DNA of 64,000 nucleotides from Prosopocoilus inquinatus (lineage: Eukaryota; Arthropoda; Insecta; Coleoptera; Lucanidae), in the NCBI GenBank assembly GCA_036172665.1, contig JAYKNF010000014.1:1725001-1789000 (forward strand), in the 5' to 3' direction. Position numbers and translations under genes: made by a program. Each line of letters opens with the position of its first letter. The stretch's first letter is position 1. Below the pieces are notes generated by a model, which saw only the letters and a list, made by a program, of their open reading frames with translations, searched no databases and was not told the DNA's origin. Shown in pieces: positions 9,531 to 21,500 of this stretch.

Positions 9531-12500
9531 TTTTAAACGAAACAACACGCATTAGCGTTGTTCCTGTGATGTATCTAATCGATCCTTACTTATCTATCAT
9601 GTTATTTGACGTTTGGATGGACTCCAGTAACCCTGACGTGAGATACGAAGTTCTCGGACGCAGCAGAAGCTGGAAATAGTTTTAAACGAAACAACACGCA
9701 TTAGCGTTGTTCCTGTGATGTATCTAATCGATCCTTACTCATCTATCATGTTATTTTACGTTTGGATGGACTCCAGTAACTCTGATGTGTGATACAAAGT
9801 TTTTGGACGCAGCAGAAACTGGAAATAGTATTGAACGAAACAACACGTATTAGCGTTGTTCCTGTGATGTATCTAATCGATCCTTACTCATCTATCATGT
9901 TATTTGGCGTTTCGATGGACTCCAGTAGCTCTGATGTGAGATACGACGTTTTCTGAGGCAGCAGAAGCTGGAAATAGTTTTAAACGAAACAACACGCATT
10001 AGCGTTGTTCCTGTGATGTATCTAATCGATCCTTACTTATCTATCATGTTATTTTACGTTTCGATGGACTCCAGTAACTCTGATGTGAGATACGAAGTTT
10101 TCGGACGCAGCAGAAGCTGGAAATAGTTTTAAACGAAACAACACGTATTAGCGTTGTTCCTGTGATGTATCTAATCGATCCTTACTCATCTATCATGTTA
10201 TTTGACGTTTGGATGGACTCCAGTAACTCTGTTGAGAGATACAAAGATTTCGGACGCAGCAGAAGCTGGAAATAGTTTTGAACGAAACAACACCTATTAG
10301 CGTTGTTCCTGTGATGTATCTAAACGATCCTTACTTATCTAACATGTTATTTGACGTTTGGATGGACTCCAGTAAGTCTGATGTGAGATACAAAGTTTTG
10401 GGACGCAGCAGGAGCTGGAAATAGTTTTAAACGAAACAACACGTATTAGCGTTGTTCCTGTGCTGTATCTAATCGATCCTTACTTATCTATCATGTTATT
10501 TGATGTTTGGATGGACTCCAGTAACCCTGACGTGAGATACGAAGTTCTCGGACACAGCAGAAGCTTTAAATAGTTTTGAACGAAACAACACGCATTAGCG
10601 TGGTTCCTGTGATGTATCTAATCGATCCTTACTCATCTATCATGTTATTTGGCGTTACGATGGACTCCAGTAACTTAGATATGAGATACGAAGTTATCGG
10701 ACGCAGCTGAAGCTAGAAATAGTTTTAAACGAAACAACACGCATTAGCGTTGTTCCTGTGATGCATCTAATCGATCCTTACTTATCTATCATGTTATTTG
10801 ACGTTTGGATGGACTCCAGTAACCCTGACGTGAGATACGAAGTTCTCGGACGCAGCTGAAGCTGGAAATAGTTTTAAATGAAACAACACGTATTAGCGTT
10901 GTTCCTGTGATGTATTTAATCGATCCTTACTCATCTATCATGTTATTTGGCGTTTCGATGGACTCCAGTATCTCTGATGTGAGATACAAAGTTTTCTGAG
11001 GCAGCAGAAGCTGGAAATTGTTTTAAACGAAACAACACGCATTAGCGTTATTCCTGCGATGTATCTAATCGAATCTTACTCATCTATCATGCTATTTGAC
11101 GTTTGGATGGACTCCAGTAACTCTGATGTGAGATACAAAGTTTTTGGACGCAGCAGAAGCTGGAAATAGTTTTGAACTAAACAACACGTATTAGCGTTGT
11201 TCCTGTGATGTATCTAATCGATCCTTACTTAGCTACTATGTTATTTGACGTTTCGATCTACTCCAGTAACTCTAATGTGAGATACGAAATTTTCGGACGC
11301 AGCAGCAGCTGGAAATAGTTTTAAACGAAACAACACGAATTAGCGTTGTTCCTGTGAAGTATCTAAACGATCCTTACTTATCTAACATGTTATTTGAAGT
11401 TTGGATGGACTCCAGTAAGTCTGATGTGAGATACAAAGTTTTTGGACGCAGCAGGAGCTGGAAATAGTTTTAAACGAAACAACACGTATTAGCGTTGTTC
11501 CTGTAAAGTATCTAATCGATCCTTACTCATCTATCATGTTATTTGGCGTTTCCATGGACTCCAGTAACTTAGATGTGAGATACGAAGTTCTCGGACGCAG
11601 CTGAAGCTAGAAATAGTTTTAAACGAAACAACACGCATTAGCGTTGTTCCTGTGTAGTATCTAATCGATCCTTACTTATCTATCATGTTATTTGACATTT
11701 CGATGGACTCCAGTAACTCTGATGTGATATACGACGTTTTCGGACGCAGCGGAAGCTGGAAATAGTTTCAAACGAAACAACACGTATTAGCGTTGTTCCT
11801 GTGATGTATCTAATCGATCCTTACTCATCTATCATGTTATTTGACGTTTGGACGGACTCCAGTAACCCTGATGTGAGATACAAAGTTATCGGACGCAGCA
11901 GAAGCTGGAAATAGTTTTAAACGAAACAACACGTATTAGCGTTGTTCCTGTGCTGTATCTAATCGATCCATACTTATCTATCATGTTATTTGACGTTTCG
12001 ATGGACTCCAGTAACTCTGATGTGAGATACGACGTTTTCGGACGCAGCAGAAGCTGGAAATAGTTTTAAACGAAACAACACGTATTAGCGTTGTTCTTGT
12101 GATGTATCTAATCTTCCTTACACATCTATCATCTTATTTGACGTTTGGATGGACTCCAGTAACTCTGATGAGAGGCACAAAGATTTCGGACGCAGCAGAA
12201 GCTGGAAATAGTTTTGAACGAAACAACACGTATTAGCGTTGTTCCTGTGATGTATCTAAACGATCCTTACTTATCTAACATGTTATTTGACGTTTGGATG
12301 GACTCCAGTAAGTCTGATGTGAGATACAAAGTTTTGGGACGCAGCAGGAGCTGGAAATAGTTTTAAACGAAACAACACGTATTAGCGTTGTTCCTGTGAT
12401 GTATCTAATCGATCCTTACTTAGCTACTATGTTATTTGACGTTTCGATGGACTCCAGTAACTTAGATGTGAGATACGAAGTTCTCGGACGCAGCTGAAGC

Positions 12501-13250
12501 TAGAAATTATTTTTAAACGAAACAACACGCATTAGCGTTGTTCCTGTGATGTATCTAATCGATCCTTACTTATCTATCATGTTATTTGACGTTTGGATGG
12601 ACTCCAGTAACCCTGACGTGAGATACGAAGTTCTCGGACGCAGCAGAAGCTGGAAATAGTTTTAAACGAAACAACACGCATTAGCGTTGTTCCTGTGATG
12701 TATCTAATCGATCCTTACTCATCTATCATGTTATTTTACGTTTGGATGGACTCCAGTAACTCTGATGTGTGATACAAAGTTTTTGGACGCAGCAGAAACT
12801 GGAAATAGTATTGAACGAAACAACACGTATTAGCGTTGTTCCTGTGATGTATCTAATCGATCCTTACTCATCTATCATGTTATTTGGCGTTTCGATGGAC
12901 TCCAGTAGCTCTGATGTGAGATACGACGTTTTCTGAGGCAGCAGAAGCTGGAAATAGTTTTAAACGAAACAACACGCATTAGCGTTGTTCCTGTGATGTA
13001 TCTAATCGATCCTTACTCATCTATCATGTTATTTGACGTTTCGATGGACTCCAGTAACTATAATGTGAGAAACGAAATTTTCGGACGCAGCAGAAGCTGG
13101 AAATAGTTTTAAACGAAACAACACGCATTAGCGTTGTTCCTGTGATGTATCTAATCGATCCTTACTTATCTATCATGTTATTTGACTTTGGATGGACTCC
13201 AGTAACCCTGACGTGAGATACGAAGTTCTCGGACGCAGCAGAAACTGGAA
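9531..13250 (+). repeat. 3,576-bp (24-mer) tandem duplication, copy B
   Basis: Second copy of the 24-mer. Similarity to copy A continues to about 13250 and then breaks ('gaaactgg' and 'catattattt' follow instead of 'gaagctgg' and 'catgttattt'). The left boundary of the 10,696-bp duplication (9945) lies inside this copy, so most of it is present a third time at about 20.6-23.9 kb. Confidence 0.85.
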
Positions 13251-13260
13251 ATAGTTTTAA
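13113..13260 (+). repeat. 148-bp monomer (1-bp deletion)
   Basis: 'tttgactttgg' replaces 'tttgacgtttgg'. Monomer starts are 13113 and 13261, 148 apart. The copy in the second 10.7-kb unit lies at 23809-23956. Copy A of the 24-mer (about 9600) has the intact form, so the deletion arose after the 24-mer duplication and before the 10.7-kb one. Confidence 0.9.
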
Positions 13261-13707
13261 ACGAAACAACACGCATTAGCGTTGTTCCTGTGATGTATCT
13301 AATCGATCCTTACTCATCTATCATATTATTTGGCGTTTCGATGGACTCCAGTAACTTAGATGTGAGATACGAAGTTCTCGGACGCAGCTGAAGCTAGAAA
13401 TAGTTTTAAACGAAACAACACGCATTAGCGTTGTTCCTGTGTAGTATCTAATCGATCCTTACTTATCTATCATGTTATTTGACATTTCGATGGACTCCAG
13501 TAACTCTGATGTGATATACGACGTTTTCGGACGCAGCAGAAGCTGGAAATAGTTTTGAACGAAACACCACCTATTAGCGTTGTTCCTGTGATGTATCTAA
13601 ACGATCCTTACCCATCTATCATATTATTTGGCGTTTCGATGGACTCCAGTAACTTAGATGTGAGATACGAAGTTCTCGGACGCAGCTGAAGCTAGAAATA
13701 GTTTTAA

Positions 13708-13825
13708 ACGAAACAACACGCATTAGCGTTGTTCCTGTGATGTATCTAATCGATCCTTACCCATCTATCATATTATTTGGCGTTTCGATGGACTCCAGTA
13801 ACTTAGATGTGAGATGTAGTTTTAA
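13708..13825 (+). repeat. 118-bp truncated monomer (31-bp deletion)
   Basis: Monomer starts are 13708 and 13826. 'gagat' (to monomer position 109) is followed by one g and then 'tagtttt' (position 141), so most of positions 110-140 are missing. It is one of only two large length defects in the window and a useful landmark. Its duplicate is at 24404-24521, exactly 10,696 bp downstream. Confidence 0.93.
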
Positions 13826-16483
13826 ACGAAACAACACGCATTAGCGTTGTTCCTGTGATGTATCTAATCGATCCTTACTCATCTATCATGTTATTTGACG
13901 TTTCGATGGAGTCCAGTAATTATAATGTGAGAAACGAAATTTTCGGACGCAGCAGAAGCTGGAAATAGTTTTAAACGAAACAACACGCATTAGCGTTGTT
14001 CCTGTGATGTATCTAATCGATCCTTACTTATCTATCATGTTATTTGACGTTTGGATGGACTCCAGTAACCCTGACGTGAGATACGAAGTTCTCGGACGCA
14101 GCAGAAGCTGGAAATAGTTTTAAACGAAACAACACGCATTAGCGTTGTTCCTGTGATGTATCTAATCGATCCTTACTCATCTATCATGTTATTTGGCGTT
14201 TCGATGGACTCCAGTAACTTAGATGTGAGATACGAAGTTCTCGGACGCAGCTGAAGCTAGAAATAGTTTTAAACGAAACAACACGCATTAGCGTTGTTCC
14301 TGTGTAGTATCTAATCGATCCTTACTTATCTATCATGTTATTTGACATTTCGATGGACTCCAGTAACTCTGATGTGATATAAGACGTTTTCGGACGCAGC
14401 AGAAGCTGGAAATAGTTTTAAACGAAACAACACGTATTAGCGTTGTTCCTGTGATGTATCTAAACGATCCTTACTTATCTAACATGTTATTTGACGTTTG
14501 GATGGACTCCAGTAAGTCTGATGTGAGATACAAAGTTTTTGGACGCAGCAGGAGCTGGAAATAGTTTTAAACGAAACAACACGTATTGGCGTTGTTCCTG
14601 TGCTGTATCTAATCGATCCTTACTCATATATCATGTTATTTGGCGTTTCAATGGACTCCAGTAGCTCTGATGTGAGATACGACGTTTTCGGACGCAGCAG
14701 AAGCTGGAAATAGTTTTAAACGAAACAACACGCATTAGCGTTGTTCCTGTGCTGTATCTAATCGATCCTTACTTATCTATCATGTTATTTGACGTTTCGA
14801 TGGACTCCAGTAACTCTGATGTGAGATACGAAGTTTTCGGACGCAGCAGAAGCTGGAAATAGTTTTAAACGAAACAACACGTATTAGCGTTGTTCCTGTG
14901 ATGTATCTAATCGATCCTTACTCATCTATCATGTTATTTGACGTTTCGATGGACTCCAGTAACTCTAATGTGAGAAACGAAATTTTCGGACGCAGCAGAA
15001 GCTGGAAATACTTTTAAACGAAACAACACGCATTAGCGTTGTTCCTGTGATGTATCTAATCGATCCTTACTTATCTATCATGTTATTTGACGTTTCGATG
15101 AACTCCAGTAACTCCAATGTGAGATACGAAATTTTCTTACGCAGCAGCAGCTGGAAATAGTTTTAAACGAAACAACACATATTAGCGTTGTTCCTGTGAT
15201 GTATCTAATCGATCCTTACTCATCTATCATGTTATTTGACGTTTGGACGGACTCCAGTAACTCTGATGAGAGATACAAAGTTCTCGGACGCAGTAGAAGC
15301 TGGAAATAGTTTTGAACGAAACAACATGTATTAGCGTTGTTCCTGTGATGTATCTAAACGATCCTTACTTATCTAATATGTTATTTGACGTTTGAATGGA
15401 CTCCAGTAAGTCTGATGTGAGATACAAAGTTTTTGGACGCAGCAGGAGCTGGAAATAGTTTTAAACGAAACAACACGTATTAGCGTTGTTCCTGTGCTGT
15501 ATCTAATTGATCCTTACTTATCTATCATGTTATTTGACGTTTCGATGGACTCCAGTAACTCTGATGTGAGGTACGACGTTTTCGGACGCAGCAGAAGCTG
15601 GAAATAGTTTTAAACGAAACAACACGTATTAGCGTTGTTCCTGTGATGTATCTAATCGATCCTTACTCATCTATCATGTTATTTGACATTTCGATGGACT
15701 CCAGTAACTCTGATGTGAGATACGACGTTTTCGGACGCAGCAGCAGCTGGAAATAGTTTTAAACGAAACAACACATATTAGCGTTGTTCCTGTAATGTAT
15801 CTAATCGATCCTTACTCGTCTATCATGTCATTTGACGTTTGGACGGACTCCAGTAACTCTGATGTGAGATACAAAGTTATCGGACGCAGCAGAAACTGGA
15901 AATAGTTTTGAACGAAACAACACGTATTAGCGTTGTTCCTGTGATGTATCTAAACGATCCCTACTTATCTAACATGTTATTTGACGTTTGGATGGACTCC
16001 AGTAAGTCTGATGTGAGATATAAAGTTTTTGGACGCAGCAGGAGCTGGAAATAGTTTTAAACGAAACAACACGTATTAGCGTTGTTCCTGTGCTGTATCT
16101 AATCGATCCTTACTTATCTATCATGTTATTTGACGTTTCGATGGACTCCAGTAACTCTGATGTGAGTTACGACGTTTTCGGACACAGCAGACGCTGGAAA
16201 TAGTTTTAAACGAAACAACACGTATTAGCGTTGTTCCTGTGCTGTATCTAATCGATCCTTACTTATCTATCATGTTATTTGACGTTTCGATGGACTCCAG
16301 TAACTCTAACGTGAGATACGAAATTTTCCGACGCAGCAGCAGCTGGAAATAGTTTTAAACGAAACAACACATATTAGCGTTGTTCCTGTGATGTATCTAA
16401 TCGATCCTTACTCATCTATCATGTTATTTGACATTTCGATGGACTCCAGTAACTCTGATGTGAGATACGAAGTTTTCGGACGC

Positions 16484-17526
16484 AGCAGAAGCTGGAAATA
16501 GTTTTAAACGAAACAACACGTATTAGCGTTGTTCCTGTGATGTATATAATCGATCCTTACTCATCTATCATGTTATTTGACGTTTGGATGGACTCCAGTA
16601 ACTCTGATGAGAAATACAAAGATTTCGGAAGCAGCAGAAGCTGGAAATAGTTTTGAACGAAACACCACCTATTAGCGTTGTTCCTGTGATGTATCTAAAC
16701 GATCCTTACTTATCTAACATGTTATCTGACGTTTGGATGGACTCCAGTAAGTCTGATGTGAGATACAAAGTTTTTGGACGCAGCAGGAGCTGGAAATAGT
16801 TTTAAACGAAACACCACGTATTAGCGTTGTTCCTGTGCTGTATCTAATCGATCCTTACTTATCTATCATGTTATTTAACGTTTGGATACACTCCAGTAAG
16901 TCTGATGTGAGATACAAAGTTTTTGGACGCAGCAGGAGCTGGAAATAGTTTTAAACGAAACAACACGTATTAGCGTTGTTCCTGTGATGTATCTAAACGA
17001 TCCTTACTTATCTAACATGTTATTTGACGTTTGGATGGACTCCAGTGTGTCTGATGTGAGATACAAAGTTTTGGGACGCAGCAGGAGCTGGAAATAGTTT
17101 TAAACGAAACAACACATATTAGCGTTGTTCCTGTAATGTATCTAATCGATCCTTACTCATCTATCATGTTATTTGACGTTTGGACAGACTCCAGTAACTC
17201 TGATGTGAGATACAAAGTTATCGGACGCAGCAGAAGCTGGAAATAGTTTTGAACGAAACAACACGTATTAGCGTTGTTCCTGTGATGTATCTAAACGATC
17301 CTTACTTATCTAACATGTTATTTGACGTTTGGATGGACTCCAGTAAGTCTGATGTGAGATACAAAGTTTTTGGACGCAGCAGGAGCTGGAAATAGTGTTA
17401 AACGAAACAACACGTATTAGCGTTGTTCCTGTGCTGTATCTAATCGATACTTACTTATCTATCATGTTATTTGACGTTTCGATGGACTCCAGTAACTCTG
17501 ATGTGAGATACGAAGTTTTCGGACGT
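16484..17526 (+). repeat. 1,043-bp (7-mer) tandem duplication, copy A
   Basis: Matches 17527-18569 at 7 x 149. The marker is 'gatgtatataatc' at 16539 and 17582, followed in both by 'gatgagaaatac', 'gaacgaaacacc', 'ttatctgacg', 'ttaacgtttggatacac', 'agtgtgtctg' and 'ttggacagac' monomers in the same order. The two copies are almost identical. The pair is nested in the 10,696-bp unit, so it is present again at about 27180-29265. Confidence 0.9.
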
Positions 17527-18569
17527 AGCAGAAGCTGGAAATAGTTTTAAACGAAACAACACGTATTAGCGTTGTTCCTGTGATGTATATAATCGATCCT
17601 TACTCATCTATCATGTTATTTGACGTTTGGATGGACTCCAGTAACTCTGATGAGAAATACAAAGATTTCGGAAGCAGCAGAAGCTGGAAATAGTTTTGAA
17701 CGAAACACCACCTATTAGCGTTGTTCCTGTGATGTATCTAAACGATCCTTACTTATCTAACATGTTATCTGACGTTTGGATGGACTCCAGTAAGTCTGAT
17801 GTGAGATACAAAGTTTTTGGACGCAGCAGGAGCTGGAAATAGTTTTAAACGAAACACCACGTATTAGCGTTGTTCCTGTGCTGTATCTAATCGATCCTTA
17901 CTTATCTATCATGTTATTTAACGTTTGGATACACTCCAGTAAGTCTGATGTGAGATACAAAGTTTTTGGACGCAGCAGGAGCTGGAAATAGTTTTAAACG
18001 AAACAACACGTATTAGCGTTGTTCCTGTGATGTATCTAAACGATCCTTACTTATCTAACATGTTATTTGACGTTTGGATGGACTCCAGTGTGTCTGATGT
18101 GAGATACAAAGTTTTGGGACGCAGCAGGAGCTGGAAATAGTTTTAAACGAAACAACACATATTAGCGTTGTTCCTGTAATGTATCTAATCGATCCTTACT
18201 CATCTATCATGTTATTTGACGTTTGGACAGACTCCAGTAACTCTGATGTGAGATACAAAGTTATCGGACGCAGCAGAAGCTGGAAATAGTTTTGAACGAA
18301 ACAACACGTATTAGCGTTGTTCCTGTGATGTATCTAAACGATCCTTACTTATCTAACATGTTATTTGACGTTTGGATGGACTCCAGTAAGTCTGATGTGA
18401 GATACAAAGTTTTTGGACGCAGCAGGAGCTGGAAATAGTGTTAAACGAAACAACACGTATTAGCGTTGTTCCTGTGCTGTATCTAATCGATACTTACTTA
18501 TCTATCATGTTATTTGACGTTTCGATGGACTCCAGTAACTCTGATGTGAGATACGAAGTTTTCGGACGT
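17527..18569 (+). repeat. 1,043-bp (7-mer) tandem duplication, copy B
   Basis: Second 7-mer. It ends at a monomer with 'ggacgtagca', as copy A does near 17521, after which the next monomer has 'gtatctaatc' instead of 'gtatataatc'. The order of variant monomers is the same as in copy A. Related seven-monomer series also occur at about 37.5-38.5 kb and 41.5-42.5 kb. Confidence 0.9.
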
Positions 18570-21500
18570 AGCAGAAGCTGGAAATAGTTTTAAACGAAAC
18601 AACACGTATTAGCGTTGTTCCTGTGATGTATCTAATCGATCCTTACTCATCTATCATGTTATTTGACGTTTGGATGGACTCCATTAACTCTGATGTGAGA
18701 TACAAAGTTTTTGGACGCAGCAGGAGCTGGAAATAGTTTTAAACGAAACAACACGTATTAGCGTTGTTCCTGTGCTGTATCTAATCGATCCTTACTTATC
18801 TATCATGTTATTTGACGTTTGGATTAACTCCAGTAACTCTGATGTGAGATACGACGTTTTCGGACGCAGCAGAAGCTGGAAATAGTTTTAAACGAAACAA
18901 CACGTATTAGCGTTGTTCCTGTGATGTATCTAATCGATCCTTACTCATCTATCATGTTATTTGACGTTTGAGTGGACTCCAGTAACTCTGATGAGAGATA
19001 CAAAGATTTCGGAAGCAGCAGAAGCTGGAAATACTTTTGAACGATACACCACCTATTAGCGTTGTTCCTGTGATGTATCTAAACGATCCTTACTTATCTA
19101 ACATGTTATTTGACGTTTGGATGGACTCCAGTGTGTCTGATGTGAGATACAAAGTTTTGGGACGCAGCAGGAGCTGGAAATAGTTTTAAACGAAACAACA
19201 CGTATTAGCGTTGTTCCTGTGCTGTATCTAATCGATCCTTACTTATCTATCATGTTATTTGACGTTTGGATGGACTCCAGTAACCCTGACGTGAGATACG
19301 AAGTTCTCGGACGCAGCAGAAGCTGGAAATAGTTTTAAACGAAGCAACAGGCATTAGCGTTGTTCCTGTGATGTATCTAATCGATCCTTACTCATCTATC
19401 ATGTTATTTGACGTTACGATGGACTCCAGTAACTCTGATGTGAGATACGACGTTTCCGGACGCAGCAGAAGCTGGAAATAGTATTAAACGAAACAACACG
19501 TATTAGCGTTGTTCCTGTGATGTATCTAATCGATCCTTACTCATCTATCATGTTATTTGACGTTTGGATGGACTCCAGTAACTAGGATGAGAGATACAAA
19601 GATTTCGGACGCAGCAGAAGCTGGAAATAGTTTTGAACGAAACAACACCTATTAGCGTTGTTCCTGTGATGTATCTAAACGATCCTTACTTATCTAACAT
19701 GTTATTTAACGTTTGGATACACTCCAGTAAGTCTGATGTGAGATACAAAGTTTTTGGACGCAGCAGGAGCTTTAAATAGTTTTAAACGAAACAACACGTA
19801 TTAGTGTTGTTCCTGTGCTGTATCTAATCGATACTTACTTATCTATCATGTTATTTGACGTTTCGATGGACTCCAGTAACTCTGATGTGAGATACGAAGT
19901 TTTCGGACGCAGCAGAAGCTGGAAATAGTTTTAAACAAAACAACACGTATTAGCGTTGTTCCGGTGATGTATCTAATCGATCCTTACTCATCTATCATGT
20001 TATTTGACGTTTGGATGGACTCCAGTAACTCTGATGTGAGATACAAAGTTTTTGGACGCAGCAGGAGCTGGAAATAGTTTTAAACGAAACAACACGCATT
20101 AGCGTTGTTCCTGTGATGTATCTAATCGATCCTTACTCATCTATCATGTTATTTGGTGTTACGATGGACTCCAGTAACTTAGATGTGAGATACGAATTTC
20201 TCGGACGCAGCTGAAGCTAGAAATAGTTTTAAACGAAACAACACGCATTAGCGTTGTTCCTGTGTTGTATCTAATCGATCCTTACTTATCTATCATGTTA
20301 TTTGACGTTTGGATGTACTCCAGTAACCCTGACGTGAGATACGAAGATCTCGGACGCAGCAGAAGCTGGAAATAGTTTTAAACGAAACAACACGTATTAG
20401 CGTTGTTCCTGTGATGTATCTAATCGATCCTTACTCATCTATCATGTTATTTGACGTTTGGACGGACTCCAGTAACTCTGATGGGAGATACAAAGTTCTC
20501 GGACGCAGTAGAAGCTGGAAATAGTTTTGAACGAAACAACACGTATTAGCGTTGTTCCTGTGATGTATCTAAACGATCCTTACTTATCTAACATGTTATT
20601 TGACGTTTGGATGGACTCCAGTAAGTCTGATGTGAGATACGACGTTTTCTGAGGCAGCAGAAGCTGGAAATAGTTTTAAACGAAACAACACGCATTAGCG
20701 TTGTTCCTGTGATGTATCTAATCGATCCTTACTTATCTATCATGTTATTTTACGTTTCGATGGACTCCAGTAACTCTGATGTGAGATACGAAGTTTTCGG
20801 ACGCAGCAGAAGCTGGAAATAGTTTTAAACGAAACAACACGTATTAGCGTTGTTCCTGTGATGTATCTAATCGATCCTTACTCATCTATCATGTTATTTG
20901 ACGTTTGGATGGACTCCAGTAACTCTGTTGAGAGATACAAAGATTTCGGACGCAGCAGAAGCTGGAAATAGTTTTGAACGAAACAACACCTATTAGCGTT
21001 GTTCCTGTGATGTATCTAAACGATCCTTACTTATCTAACATGTTATTTGACGTTTGGATGGACTCCAGTAAGTCTGATGTGAGATACAAAGTTTTGGGAC
21101 GCAGCAGGAGCTGGAAATAGTTTTAAACGAAACAACACGTATTAGCGTTGTTCCTGTGCTGTATCTAATCGATCCTTACTTATCTATCATGTTATTTGAT
21201 GTTTGGATGGACTCCAGTAACCCTGACGTGAGATACGAAGTTCTCGGACACAGCAGAAGCTTTAAATAGTTTTGAACGAAACAACACGCATTAGCGTGGT
21301 TCCTGTGATGTATCTAATCGATCCTTACTCATCTATCATGTTATTTGGCGTTACGATGGACTCCAGTAACTTAGATATGAGATACGAAGTTATCGGACGC
21401 AGCTGAAGCTAGAAATAGTTTTAAACGAAACAACACGCATTAGCGTTGTTCCTGTGATGCATCTAATCGATCCTTACTTATCTATCATGTTATTTGACGT

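Larger units (their letters stand above)
9945..20640 (+). repeat. 10,696-bp tandem duplication, copy 1
   Basis: Rare markers recur at +10,696: the truncated monomer 'gagatgtag' (13811 and 24507), the 'tgaactaaac' monomer (11173 and 21869), 'ttggcg' near 14586/25282, 'ttccggtg' near 19958/30654, and 'agtttcaaac' near 11766/22462. The unit is 72 x 149 minus 32, the shortfall being a 31-bp plus a 1-bp deletion inside it. The upstream sequence ends '..tagctctgatgtgagatac' and the unit begins 'gacgttttctg'. The same unit ends '..taagtctgatgtgagatac' at 20640. The recombination point thus lies in the shared 15-bp tctgatgtgagatac. Confidence 0.95.
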
